This document shows, one piece after another, positions 1 through 11,465 of a stretch of DNA of 32,058 bases (within the stretch, counting starts at the first letter, position 1; the number at the start of each line of letters is the position of its first letter). This DNA comes from RBG-16-64-43 sp035288225 (GTDB taxonomy: Bacteria; Chloroflexota; Anaerolineae; Anaerolineales; RBG-16-64-43): positions 1 to 32,058 of the forward strand of contig DATEAT010000030.1 in the NCBI GenBank assembly GCA_035288225.1, written 5' to 3'. The position numbers and the translations under genes were made by a program. The notes under the pieces are model-generated. The model saw nothing but the letters and a program-made list of their open reading frames with translations, was not told the DNA's origin and searched no databases.

Positions 1-2
1 CA

Positions 3-30
3 GCCCCGCAGAGCCTCGCTCGGGCGGGGC
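3..30 (-). terminator. Hairpin downstream of the phosphomutase gene
   Basis: GCCCCGC (3-9) pairs with GCGGGGC (24-30), and GAGC/GCTC pairs inside it. It lies 26 bases past the stop of the minus-strand phosphomutase gene. The window ends too soon to see whether a U tract follows, so terminator function is inferred from position and stem strength only. Confidence 0.4.
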
Positions 31-55
31 CGCGGCATGCCTCTCTCGCCGCGCG

Positions 56-1498
56 TCAGGCGGGCAGGCCGACAAGCCGCAATCCGTCCTCGAGCAGCGC
101 CGCCACGCGGTCCTTGTGGCGCGTTTCGCAATACACACGCACGATCGGCTCGGTCCCCGAGAAGCGCACCAACAGCCAGCCGCCGTCGTCGAGTGAAAAC
201 TTGAACCCGTCGCTCGCGTCGCGGCCGGTGACGCGCAGGCCGCCCAGGATGTCGGGCGCGGCCTGCGCCACACGTGCGCGCGCCGTATCGCGATCGGCGG
301 GTGACATCGGCCGGTCGATGCGGTCGTAGAAGTACTCGGCGCCCACTTGCTCGAAAAGAAAGGCCAGCAGCTCCGACGGCCGGCGCTGGAGCCGGACCAT
401 CATGTCCAGCAGGAACAACCCGGCCAGTATCCCATCCCGTTCAGGGACATGCCCGCGGAAGGCGAAGCCCCCCGATTCCTCGCCGCCGATCATCGCATCG
501 GTCTCGATCATCTTGGGTGCCACGTACTTGAACCCCACCCCGGTTTGAAAAACGGGCACGTGATAGCGTTCGCCCAGCCTCTCGAGCATCGAGGTCGTGG
601 AAAGCGTCTTGACGATCGGGCCGCGTTGGCCACGCACTTCGAGCAAATAGAGCGCCAACAGCCCGTAAACCTGGAGCTGGTTGATGAAGGTGCCGTGCTC
701 GTCGCCGAAGCCCACCCGGTCGGCGTCGCCGTCGGTGATCAACAGCGCATCGGCGCGTTCGCGCACGACCGTCTGCAGGCCCACGTCCACGTTGGGCCGG
801 ATCGGCTCCGGGCGCAGCATCTCAGGGAACAGCGGGTTGCGCGCCGAGTGGATCTCGATCACCTCGGTTTTGCCGCCGGCCAGCAGCTCCGGAATCCAGC
901 CGGCGCCGTTGCCCCACATCGGGTCGAAGACCACCTTGAGCCCCGCACGGCGGATGGGTTCCAGATCCACCATGCGACGCACCTGCTCCATATACGCTGG
1001 GCGCGCGTCGAAGCGTTCCACCAGCCCCTCGCGCACGGCGCGCTCGAGCGGCATGCGGCGCACGCTGCTTTCGTCTGCCGGGATGGCGGCCTCAATGCGC
1101 TTGAGGCCCTCCGGCGCGACCGCGCCCGCGTGCTCGTCGCGTACCTTGAATCCGTTGTCGCTGGCGGGGTTATGCGAGGCGGTGATGTTGATGGCGCCAG
1201 CCGCCGACAACTGCTTGACCGCGTAGGCGATGGCCGGGGTGGGCGTCTCGCGGTCTGTCAGTTGGACCCGCAGTCCGTTGCCGGCCAGGACTTCGGCCGC
1301 CGCGGCGGCAAAGTGCTCGGAAGCAAAGCGTCGATCGTAGCCGACCACCACCGCCCGACCGGCAGGGGCGTGCTGCAGAAGGAATTCTGCGAAGCCTTGG
1401 GTGCAGCGGCGCACGTTGGCGAAGGTGAAGTCTTCGGCGATTCTGCCGCGCCAGCCGTCGGTGCCAAAATGGATCGGGTCGCCGCCCACGCTTCGCAT
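56..1498 (-). CDS. Phosphoglucomutase/phosphomannomutase family protein
   Basis: An alpha-D-phosphohexomutase that interconverts hexose-1- and hexose-6-phosphates in the cytoplasm, feeding nucleotide-sugar and glycan synthesis. All four active-site loops are visible: TASHNP (residues 106-111, phosphoserine Ser108), the metal loop DGDADR (256-261), the sugar-binding GGEESGG (338-344) and the phosphate-binding RFSGTEP (about 445-451). At 480 residues it has normal family length. The first ATG has AAGG directly against it, too close for a ribosome site; the GTG at codon 4 (1489) has AAGGA about 8 bases upstream and may be the real start. A TATAAT on the minus strand (1552-1547) gives a short leader. 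A glycosyltransferase lies upstream on the same strand. Substrate preference (glucose, mannose or glucosamine) cannot be read from sequence alone. Confidence 0.93.
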   Translation of the reverse strand: MRSVGGDPIHFGTDGWRGRIAEDFTFANVRRCTQGFAEFLLQHAPAGRAVVVGYDRRFASEHFAAAAAEVLAGNGLRVQLTDRETPTPAIAYAVKQLSAAGAINITASHNPASDNGFKVRDEHAGAVAPEGLKRIEAAIPADESSVRRMPLERAVREGLVERFDARPAYMEQVRRMVDLEPIRRAGLKVVFDPMWGNGAGWIPELLAGGKTEVIEIHSARNPLFPEMLRPEPIRPNVDVGLQTVVRERADALLITDGDADRVGFGDEHGTFINQLQVYGLLALYLLEVRGQRGPIVKTLSTTSMLERLGERYHVPVFQTGVGFKYVAPKMIETDAMIGGEESGGFAFRGHVPERDGILAGLFLLDMMVRLQRRPSELLAFLFEQVGAEYFYDRIDRPMSPADRDTARARVAQAAPDILGGLRVTGRDASDGFKFSLDDGGWLLVRFSGTEPIVRVYCETRHKDRVAALLEDGLRLVGLPA

Positions 1499-1546
1499 CC
1501 TTAGCGCGCAGCCAGGCCTACGCGCACCTGGCTGTTGCTCGTGAAG

Positions 1547-1552
1547 ATTATA
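1547..1552 (-). promoter_or_regulatory. Putative -10 box of the phosphomutase gene
   Basis: A perfect TATAAT on the minus strand, about 50 bases upstream of the start, in GC-rich surroundings. No good -35 box is visible 16-18 bases further upstream. Confidence 0.4.
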
Positions 1553-1679
1553 CCGTAGACCCGCAGGTGAGCGATTCGATTTGTCGTAGAGGGAGACGAT
1601 GAATTCGCTTGGCGCACCATGGATGGCGAGGCCATCGGGCTACAGACTGCGCCTTGGGCAGGCGTAGCCTTTCGTGGTT

Positions 1680-2936
1680 TCAGCGGAGGATTGCGCGGAT
1701 GATGTCGACGGCGGCTTCCACCCCGTCTTCGCGCCGCAGGCGGATGCCGAATTCAGAGGCGCGAGTGCGAATTGCAGGGTCGCTTTCTGCTTGGTCGAGC
1801 AACGCTCGTAGCCGGCGTGGGGTAATGCGTGAGGCGGGCAGAGGCGCGGGGCCAACGCCCAGGGCTTGAGTTTGCCTGGCCCACAAGAAGTGATCGGCCC
1901 AGAAGGGGAGCACCGCCGATGGGACGCCGGCTCGCAGAGCGGCACCGGTTGTGCCTGCCCCGCCATGGTGCAGAACGAGTCGCATGCGGGGGAAGAGCCA
2001 GGCATGCGGCACACCCTGGACAGCGCGGATGCTGTCGGGCAATCGAATCCCGGCCAGAGATGTCGGCGAGGCGTCAATCACGCCGTGCAAGCCCGCCGAG
2101 GTTAATGCCTCCACCGCAGCTTGCACGAAGACAGGCATTTTCCGGCTGCGCAGGCTTCCGAAACCGATGTAGACCGGGGCGGGCGAGGCATCCAGGAATC
2201 GAGCCAAGTCGGGGGGCGGCGCCCATCCCGCTGGAGCGGGGAGGGGCCAGTAGCCGGTGGGATGGACATTGGCCGGCCAATCGGAAGGGCGCGGGAGAAC
2301 GAGCGGGCTGAAGGCGAAGAGCAAAGGGCTGCGCGCCGCGACCGGCCCGGAGAAGGGCCATGTTTCGAGCGGCGGCAAATGGGGATGGGCCGCACGCAAG
2401 CGTGAGTACAGCAACCGGGCGCCGAACCGAAAGACGATGTTGTTCAGGCCGTGCGTTGCGCGTCGGTACAACGGACCCAGCGGAAGATCTGGATGACCGA
2501 CCCCGGGGAAGGCGGACGTCGCAGCGAACACGGGGAAGAACTGGGCGGAGACGTCTGGAATTCCGCGGCGGCGCGCCAGGGTGTGCCCGGCATCGACCAT
2601 GAGGAACGAGTGGATAACCAGGCCCGCATCGGTTGTCGCGGCCTGGAGCGCGGTGAAGACCGCCTCGGCGAGTGGAAAGACGTGCTCCACCATGCGCGCG
2701 ACCTGGCGCGGGAAGCTGGTGCCCGCTCGATCGGTCAGGCTGAGGGCCAATTGCTGCGGGTCGCCTGGCAGCCCATCCAATTGGACCCCGTGAGCCTGGG
2801 CCAATCCGGCGAAGACCTGAGGCGCCGCGAGGCGCACGGCGTATCCGGCGCGGGTGAGCCCTGCCGCCAGGGCTACGAACGGTTCAACGTCGCCCCGCGA
2901 ACCGTACGTGATCAGAACAATGCGTTTGGGAGTCAT
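1680..2936 (-). CDS. MGT/UGT-like glycosyltransferase (GT1/GT28 type)
   Basis: A GT-B fold glycosyltransferase related to macrolide and sterol glycosyltransferases, expected to transfer sugar from a nucleotide-sugar donor to a small hydrophobic or lipid acceptor. The N terminus has the Rossmann opening VLITYGSRGDVEPFVALA. The C-terminal half has GFGSLRS, then VQGVPHAWLFPRM and the donor-binding signature HHGGAGTTGAALRAG followed by PFWADHFLWA, which is diagnostic of the family. Length is 418 residues from the ATG at 2936. A GTG at 2954 adds six residues and cannot be excluded, because neither start has a strong ribosome site. It is followed on the same strand by the phosphomutase, which could supply sugar phosphate. 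The acceptor is unknown. Confidence 0.88.
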   Translation of the reverse strand: MTPKRIVLITYGSRGDVEPFVALAAGLTRAGYAVRLAAPQVFAGLAQAHGVQLDGLPGDPQQLALSLTDRAGTSFPRQVARMVEHVFPLAEAVFTALQAATTDAGLVIHSFLMVDAGHTLARRRGIPDVSAQFFPVFAATSAFPGVGHPDLPLGPLYRRATHGLNNIVFRFGARLLYSRLRAAHPHLPPLETWPFSGPVAARSPLLFAFSPLVLPRPSDWPANVHPTGYWPLPAPAGWAPPPDLARFLDASPAPVYIGFGSLRSRKMPVFVQAAVEALTSAGLHGVIDASPTSLAGIRLPDSIRAVQGVPHAWLFPRMRLVLHHGGAGTTGAALRAGVPSAVLPFWADHFLWARQTQALGVGPAPLPASRITPRRLRALLDQAESDPAIRTRASEFGIRLRREDGVEAAVDIIRAILR

Positions 2937-2954
2937 CTTCTGCCGCCAACTCAC

Positions 2955-3201
2955 CGACCTGATGCAGCGCCTGCTGTGAGCCTCCTCCGTTCCGAGAGCC
3001 CTGTGGCGAACACCCGCGTGTGCTCAGACGATGAGTGTGGGCAGACGGCACCCGGCCCCTTCGAATGTCTACAGACGCCGTGAGCTCGCGACAAATCGGA
3101 GCCGTTGCGTGAACTGCGGAACCCAACCGCGGTCACATCGTCCACTCGCTATGGTCCGGCTGCTCCCCCTGAGGGCTAAGCCATATCTCAGACAAATGTT
3201 T
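2955..3201. other. Spacer with no supported gene
   Basis: About 250 bases upstream of the glycosyltransferase. Reading frames here are short and unlike proteins. I see no tRNA-like T-loop and no convincing promoter. CTGAG/CTCAG near 3170-3190 can form a weak stem. Confidence 0.5.
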
Positions 3202-3229
3202 GCGGGCACCCAGTCGTTTGGGTGCCCGC
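3202..3229 (-). terminator. Strong hairpin ending the YtxH-like operon
   Basis: A perfect 11-bp stem (3202-3212 with 3219-3229) and 6-base loop, lying 43 bases past the stop of the minus-strand YtxH-like gene. The minus-strand 3' side is only moderately T-rich (GCAAACATTTGTC), so it may terminate weakly or stabilise the transcript end. Confidence 0.6.
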
Positions 3230-3271
3230 CATCATTCGCCATTGCTCGCTTGTTCGTTTTGCAGGCGGGAC

Positions 3272-3571
3272 CTATTCCACCACCGTCCCGCTTTCTGCAT
3301 CCGGGCGGCGGCGGCGCGCCGCGCGGCGAGCCGCATCGACCGCGCTGTCGACACGCTGCTTGCCTTCTTCAATCACATCTTCGGCGCGATCCTTCGCGTC
3401 GGAAGCCGCCTGTTCGAGCCGCGACTTGAGCTCGATGCCTCGCTCGCGAATCATCGTGCGTGTTTCCTCCCCGCTCTGTGGTGCCAGGAGCAACGCCGCG
3501 GTGGCGCCGACCAAGCCACCAACCAATATGCCTGCCAGGAAGGCCCCCAGATCGCTATCGCGTTCCGACAT
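3272..3571 (-). CDS. YtxH domain-containing protein
   Basis: A small membrane-anchored protein of the YtxH family (gas-vesicle/general-stress type). It has a short acidic N terminus (MSERDSDLG), one glycine-rich membrane segment at about residues 9-29, the family hallmark LLLAPQSGEETR, and a charged helical tail (about 33-90) rich in Glu, Lys, Arg and Ala that is probably coiled coil. The ribosome site AAAGGAG sits about 6 bases before the ATG and fixes the start. It lies 63 bases downstream of a small membrane protein on the same strand, so the two are probably co-transcribed, as ytxG and ytxH are in Bacillus. The biochemical role is unknown; a stress or envelope role is inferred from the family. 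Confidence 0.85.
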   Translation of the reverse strand: MSERDSDLGAFLAGILVGGLVGATAALLLAPQSGEETRTMIRERGIELKSRLEQAASDAKDRAEDVIEEGKQRVDSAVDAARRAARRRRPDAESGTVVE

Positions 3572-3634
3572 GCTCGACTCCTTTCACTCACGTGGCGAAG
3601 TGCGTACGGTGGACGGCCCCCCGGCCGACCGGGA

Positions 3635-4054
3635 CTATCGGCGAAAGAGTCTGAACATCTCCAATAGCTTGCGCATGCCGGCCAGCGAGCTATTGAGCTG
3701 GATCACCGGCTGGATGAGGTTCTCGCTCAGAAAATCGGTGGTTCCGCGCACAGTACTGAGAGCCTCGCTTGCGCTTTCGAGCATCGGGCGGATTTCCATT
3801 TGCAGCAAGAGGATCAACCGCGAAAGTTGCACCAGCAGGACCACCAGCGCGATGCCTAGCACCATGAATTCAAGCGCCAAGACGATAATGAAGAGGTCGC
3901 GCACGGTCCGCGTGGCGGCTTCGTTCTGCGAAAGGAAGTACAGGCCCACCGCCAAACCGGCCACGATCAGTACGGCCAGTGCGCCGACAAGGATCAACCC
4001 GCGCTGCACGCGCTTGGCCTGAGTTGCACCGAGGCGATCCATCGGCTCCGTCAT
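3635..4054 (-). CDS. Two-TM membrane protein, DUF948/YtxG-like
   Basis: Two hydrophobic segments (about residues 20-42 and 55-85 from the ATG at 4054) are followed by a helical tail containing EIRPMLESASEALSTVRGTT. That tail resembles DUF948 proteins, where the membrane segment precedes long amphipathic helices. I chose the ATG at 4054 because a perfect TATAAT on this strand (4066-4061) ends exactly 6 bases before it, which would make the mRNA leaderless. A GTG at 4069 overlaps that box and is unlikely. The gene precedes the YtxH-like gene, matching the ytxG-ytxH arrangement. Family assignment is by resemblance and context; function is unknown. Confidence 0.72.
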   Translation of the reverse strand: MTEPMDRLGATQAKRVQRGLILVGALAVLIVAGLAVGLYFLSQNEAATRTVRDLFIIVLALEFMVLGIALVVLLVQLSRLILLLQMEIRPMLESASEALSTVRGTTDFLSENLIQPVIQLNSSLAGMRKLLEMFRLFRR

Positions 4055-4060
4055 GCGGTC

Positions 4061-4097
4061 ATTATACACCCCTGGGCATCGGTCTCTGGGCTATAAT
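4061..4097. promoter_or_regulatory. Divergent promoter pair
   Basis: Two perfect TATAAT boxes point in opposite directions: minus at 4066-4061, six bases before the ATG of the YtxG-like gene, and plus at 4092-4097, 18 bases before the ATG of the HAD gene. No consensus -35 is evident for either. The two genes may share regulation. Confidence 0.6.
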
Positions 4098-4115
4098 CGC
4101 TGAGCGGAGAGTGCG

Positions 4116-4589
4116 ATGGCAGTCGAACTCAACATTCCGGGTCGCGGCCCGCTGCGCTTCGAGCACCTCGTGCTCGACGTCAACGGCACGCTGGCTGTGG
4201 ATGGCCAGCTCATCGACGGTGTACCTCGTCAACTCGCGGAATTGCGCGGCCAGCTGACCATCCACTTACTGACGGCCGACACGTTTGGACGCCAGGCGGA
4301 GATCGATCAGGTGCTGAGCCTGACCGCCGTGCGCCTGCGGCCAGGCGGTGAACCACAACAAAAGGCAGATTTCGTGACTGCCCTCGGCGCGCAGCGCGTC
4401 GTATCGATCGGCCAGGGGGCCAACGACGCTGCCATGTTGCACGCCGCAGGGTTGGGAATTGCCGTCGTGTCGCCGGAGGGGTTGGCCGCAGCCAGCCTCG
4501 CGGCGGCGGATGTGGTGGCACCCAGCATCTCGGCCGCCCTCGATCTGCTGCTCCACCCGATGCGTCTGGTTGCCACGCTCAGGGAGTAA
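4116..4589 (+). CDS. HAD-family hydrolase, soluble P-type-ATPase-like
   Basis: A minimal HAD-fold protein without an obvious cap domain, 157 residues. Motif I is LVLDVNGTLA (nucleophile Asp21, with Asn23 where most HAD phosphatases have the general-acid Asp). Motif II is LLTAD (Thr53), motif III is probably Lys83, and motif IV is GQGANDAAML (Asn103-Asp104). This DVNGT pattern and the short length fit the soluble P-type-ATPase-like group (COG4087). The Asn at the general-acid position resembles P-type ATPases, where dephosphorylation of the aspartyl intermediate is slowed. The start has GCGGAGA about 5 bases upstream. The stop is 6 bases before the next gene, suggesting an operon. Substrate unknown. 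Confidence 0.85.
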   Translation: MAVELNIPGRGPLRFEHLVLDVNGTLAVDGQLIDGVPRQLAELRGQLTIHLLTADTFGRQAEIDQVLSLTAVRLRPGGEPQQKADFVTALGAQRVVSIGQGANDAAMLHAAGLGIAVVSPEGLAAASLAAADVVAPSISAALDLLLHPMRLVATLRE

Positions 4590-4595
4590 CCGATC

Positions 4596-5759
4596 ATGGC
4601 TCCGCTCATGCCGATATCCTCCGAGGACGAGACGCCCGCTCGCCGACGTGCCCACGTCTGGTGGGAAGCGCTGCACGACGAAGAGAAGGCGCGCCTGTTC
4701 GGTGACCTGGCCGGGCGCGCCATTCCGACGTTCGATTTCTTCCTCTTCATGTTGGCTGCCGCGGGGCTGATGGTGCTGGCGTACGGCCTCCGCTCGCCGG
4801 CGCTGCAAGTCGCGGCGGCACTGGCTGCACCTCTGCTCTCGCCGCTGCCCGGTCTTTCACTTGGCGCCGCCGCGGGCTCTTTTCGTCACGCGCTGCGCAA
4901 TTTGGCGGGCCTGCTCATCGGCTGGGTGCTTGTGCTGGCGGTGACCGCCCTCGGCGGCTGGCTGGCCAACCTTGTGCGTGTCGTGCCTGCTGCGCCGCTT
5001 GCCTCGAGTGTGGTGGCCGGGTGGGTGGAGGTAGTGCTGGCCGCGGCCGCTTCGGCCTGGCTGGCCCTGCGCCTGGCACGCGCCCCAAGCGAGGCGCGCC
5101 TGCCCAGTGCCGCGCTTTCGTTTCTGCTTCTCGTGCCGACGGCTACAGCCGGGTGGAGTCTGGGTAGCGGCGAATTGCAGGAGGCCGCGGCCGCGCTCGG
5201 GGTTGTGTTGGTCTACGCCTCGATTGCATTTGTCGCCGGCATGATTGCCTACCTGGTACTCGGCATCCGGCCCGCGCTCGGCGCGGTTCTCGGCGCCTGG
5301 GGGCCGGCTGTGGCCGGGCTCGCGGCGGCCGGCATGATACTGCTGGCCTTCGTGCTGCTATCGCGCCAGGGGCCGTCCGGTTTCGTTTTCGTCCCCACGC
5401 TCACGCCCACGGCGACGGCGAGCGCGACTCCCAGACCGACGCCTTCGTCGACCTCACCGCCGACTGCCTCGGCAACCGTGGCGCCCAGCCTCACTCCCGT
5501 GCCAACCTCGACGCCCACGCCGACCTCGCTGCCGGTTGTAGCCATCGTGTGGCGCACCGACGGGAAGGGGGCCTTCCTGCGCAGCGCTCCCGACGGAGAT
5601 GCGATCGGCTCCCTCTTGGAGGGAGCGCAGATCGAGATCCTCGGAGCGCCGACTGAAGCCAACGGCAGGCTGTGGGTGCTTGTGCGCGATGCGCAGGGGC
5701 ACGAAGGCTGGCTGGCGGCCGAGTACTGCGCGACGGTGACCCCCACACCCGCCGCCTGA
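4596..5759 (+). CDS. DUF389-like membrane protein with extracellular SH3b domain
   Basis: A polytopic membrane protein of 387 residues. After a charged cytoplasmic N terminus (1-43), about seven hydrophobic segments (44-260) include the DUF389-like stretch APLLSPLPGLSLGAA. Next come about 45 residues of Thr/Pro/Ser-rich linker (about 265-312, repeated TPTP/TPTS units). A C-terminal SH3b-like domain follows (about 314-378: FLRSAPDGDAIGSLLEGAQ, then RLWVLVRD and GHEGWLAAEYC). The linker and SH3 domain are expected outside the cell, where bacterial SH3 domains often contact peptidoglycan or cell-surface polymer. It starts 6 bases after the HAD gene, with GGGAG about 11 bases upstream. Function is unknown; envelope sensing or anchoring is an inference. 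Confidence 0.78.
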   Translation: MAPLMPISSEDETPARRRAHVWWEALHDEEKARLFGDLAGRAIPTFDFFLFMLAAAGLMVLAYGLRSPALQVAAALAAPLLSPLPGLSLGAAAGSFRHALRNLAGLLIGWVLVLAVTALGGWLANLVRVVPAAPLASSVVAGWVEVVLAAAASAWLALRLARAPSEARLPSAALSFLLLVPTATAGWSLGSGELQEAAAALGVVLVYASIAFVAGMIAYLVLGIRPALGAVLGAWGPAVAGLAAAGMILLAFVLLSRQGPSGFVFVPTLTPTATASATPRPTPSSTSPPTASATVAPSLTPVPTSTPTPTSLPVVAIVWRTDGKGAFLRSAPDGDAIGSLLEGAQIEILGAPTEANGRLWVLVRDAQGHEGWLAAEYCATVTPTPAA

Positions 5760-6401
5760 GCCACGACCTCCACGTTGTTGGTCTTGAATTCGATTTGACT
5801 GATGGAGAAGCTCAGGCCGGGCCTTTGAGAAACTGCCACGGGTCACGCCTCTCTCTGAGCCACGGATCAATCGTCGTCCCCGCCTGCGCGGGGACGACGG
5901 GCCTTAAGGTTAATGATCGTCATTCCCGCGTGAACCTGGCGGGAATCCACTCGCCCCGTTCACGCCAGACGATTCACAGGCTGTGCTGATCCTGCGTCCC
6001 AGCCTCGAATACGCACGGACGACGCGCCTCCGTGCTCGTGATCGTCTTTCCCAACTGATCCCGGCTGGAATCCACGAAGCAGCGAAGACCTGGGTCCCCG
6101 CCTCGTGCACGCGGGGACGAGGAGCGCTAAGCGGAATGCTCGCCCTCCCGGAAGAGGGAGGGGGTAGGGCGCGGGGCAAGGCACCGCCCTTCAAGCGAAC
6201 GCGCCAACGACCCCGTCGCCAATTCCCGCCTTAAACCTCTGGGCATATTCCGGGAGCTACGGTGGCCTCTTCGCGCATGTCGAGTGAGGTGTGGGCCTCT
6301 GGGGGATGGGGAGCGAAGTTCCCTATCTCCCCAGAAAGAAAAGACACCCCCTCTCTTTAGGGAGGGGGCAGGGGGTGGGGCGAACGAGCCTCATTCCCGC
6401 G
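5760..6401. repeat. Convergent spacer packed with short inverted repeats
   Basis: 642 bases between two converging genes, with no supported gene. It holds at least five hairpin units. These are a perfect 12-bp stem (5872-5883/5888-5899), ATTCCCGC/GCGGGAAT (5922-5929/5939-5946), GTCCCCGC/GCGGGGAC (6094-6101/6111-6118), CCCTCCC/GGGAGGG (6143-6149/6156-6162) and CCCCCTC/GAGGGGG (6347-6353/6362-6368). The first and third share the GTCCCCGC core, and the last two share a CCCTC/GAGGG core. This looks like clustered REP-type elements that may also terminate transcription from both sides. No long T tract follows any of them. Confidence 0.6.
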
Positions 6402-7406
6402 TTACGGCAAGCGGTTGTCGAACGAGTTGAGCGCCTTCATATAGTTTGCGCGCTCGAAGGCGGCTGGCTCGCGCACGGCGCGCTGGCTCATGCTGCCCTT
6501 CATCTGGCCGATGGAGGCGTATTCGCGCAGATCCATCCAGGATTGCAGGTCGCCCAGAATCTGCGTAACGCGCCCCACGCCATGTTCGATGAATTCGGAT
6601 GCCATCATCACGACGCTCGCGCCGGCCATCATGCTCTTGATTACATCCTGCGCCGAATGCACGCCACCGGTAATCGCCAGGTCGGCCGCAACTCGCCCGT
6701 ACAGGATGGCCACCCAGCGCAACGGCAGGCGCAGCTCGGCCGAGCGGCTGAGTTCCAGGGTAGGCACCACCTCCAGCGTCTCCAGATCGAGATCCGGCTG
6801 GTAGAAGCGATTGAACAGGACCAGACCGTTGGCGCCAGACTCCGTCAGGCGCTGCGCCATGTTGGGGATTGAAGTGAAGAACGGGCTGAGCTTAATGGCC
6901 AGCGGGATGCGAACGATCGATCGTATGCGCTGGACCAGGGTGACATAATCATCTTCGAGCACCGCGCCGGTGAGATCCACGCTCGTCGGCAGGTAGTACA
7001 GGTTTAATTCGAGCGCATCGGCTCCCGCCTCCTGAATGCGGCGCGCATAATCCACCCAGCCGCCTGCAGAAATGCCGTTCAGGCTGGCGATGATGGGAAT
7101 GCGCGTGGCCTGCTTCACCTTGTGGATGTACTCGAGATAGGCTTCCGGCCCCAGGTTGTACTGGCCCAGGTCGGGGAAATAGGTCAATGCCTCGGCATAC
7201 GTCTCGGTGCCGCGCGTCAGATAGTGATCGAGTTCGAGTTGTTGATGCGTGATCTGCTCCTCGAACAGCGAGTAGAGCACGATGGCGGCAATGCCTGCGT
7301 CTTCCAGCCGCCGCACGCGGTCCAACTTCTTTGAAAGAGGCGAGGCGGATGCCACTAACGGGTTCTTGAGCGGCAGTCCGAGGTATGAGGTGGTCAGGTC
7401 GGGCAT
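6402..7406 (-). CDS. Dihydroorotate dehydrogenase-like flavoprotein
   Basis: A TIM-barrel flavoprotein of the DHOD/PreA superfamily, 334 residues from the ATG at 7406. That start is fixed by TAGGAG about 7 bases upstream; a longer frame to 7433 lacks support. Visible barrel elements are TSYLGLPLKNPLVAS (N-terminal strand), PIIASLNGISAGGW, ELNLYYLPT, PLAIKLSPFF, NGLVLFNRFYQPD and the FMN-phosphate region AITGGVHSAQDVIKSMMAGAS. The segment that holds the catalytic Cys or Ser in true DHODs reads NLYYLPTSVDLTG, with no Cys, so pyrimidine synthesis is doubtful. It lies 81 bases downstream of nifJ on the same strand, a pairing I know from other anaerobes. A ferredoxin- or NAD(P)-linked redox role is inferred; the substrate is unknown. 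Confidence 0.85.
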   Translation of the reverse strand: MPDLTTSYLGLPLKNPLVASASPLSKKLDRVRRLEDAGIAAIVLYSLFEEQITHQQLELDHYLTRGTETYAEALTYFPDLGQYNLGPEAYLEYIHKVKQATRIPIIASLNGISAGGWVDYARRIQEAGADALELNLYYLPTSVDLTGAVLEDDYVTLVQRIRSIVRIPLAIKLSPFFTSIPNMAQRLTESGANGLVLFNRFYQPDLDLETLEVVPTLELSRSAELRLPLRWVAILYGRVAADLAITGGVHSAQDVIKSMMAGASVVMMASEFIEHGVGRVTQILGDLQSWMDLREYASIGQMKGSMSQRAVREPAAFERANYMKALNSFDNRLP

Positions 7407-7444
7407 GGGCGATCTCCTAAGAACCATGGGCAAGGTCGTACAGC

Positions 7445-7472
7445 GGGGCGCCCGCGATCGCCGGGGCGCCCC
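7445..7472 (-). other. Hairpin between nifJ and the DHOD-like gene
   Basis: GGGGCGCC (7445-7452) and GGCGCCCC (7465-7472) form an 8-bp GC stem in the 81-base spacer between two minus-strand genes. There is no U tract. It could be an attenuator, a processing site that sets the nifJ to DHOD-like ratio, or neither. Confidence 0.4.
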
Positions 7473-7487
7473 ACCTGAAAGATCGAC

Positions 7488-11063
<3,576 letters not shown>

Positions 11064-11465
11064 GGACCCTTCTCCCTGGTGTCGCGGCAAGCCGTGCTGT
11101 GCTCGCAACCTCTCGCGCGTGCCGCGTTGTGCCGTCTGATGTTGGCTGAGGAGGCGCAAAGCTGTCGGAGGTGCACAACGTGGAGTGCGGCGATGGCGCG
11201 CACAGCCTCTTCTATATCCTAGTATTTGTATTGCGGGGCGCGCACAGCGGCGAGTGACGATAGACACGAAAATGCGAGAAGGCTGTCATTCTATTTGTAT
11301 CCGAAATATGGGAATTCCCGCCGCGCACGCGCGTTGGCCCGCATTCCTGCCTCGTCCTGCCTCGCGCGTTGCACACGCGCAGGCGTTACCCGACTTGAAT
11401 CTTACGCGCCCAGTGGTGATACCGCGGCAGGCCAGCACACAAGCGGGCCGCCTGGCGTGCGCCCA
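11064..11465. other. Divergent spacer between nifJ and the GNAT gene
   Basis: About 400 bases with no supported gene. It contains AT-rich patches (11213-11236, 11280-11313) that stand out from the GC-rich background and may hold promoters for nifJ on the minus strand. No clear -35/-10 pair was found. Confidence 0.4.

Noticed and set aside
347..1504. Long plus-strand open frame opposite the phosphomutase
   Set aside because: It is His/Arg/Gln-rich, lacks any recognisable fold and lies fully over a strongly conserved enzyme; a GC-driven shadow.
11064..11267. N-terminal extension of nifJ to 11267
   Set aside because: The extra 68 residues are Arg/Cys-rich and not PFOR-like; a ribosome site precedes the internal ATG at 11063.
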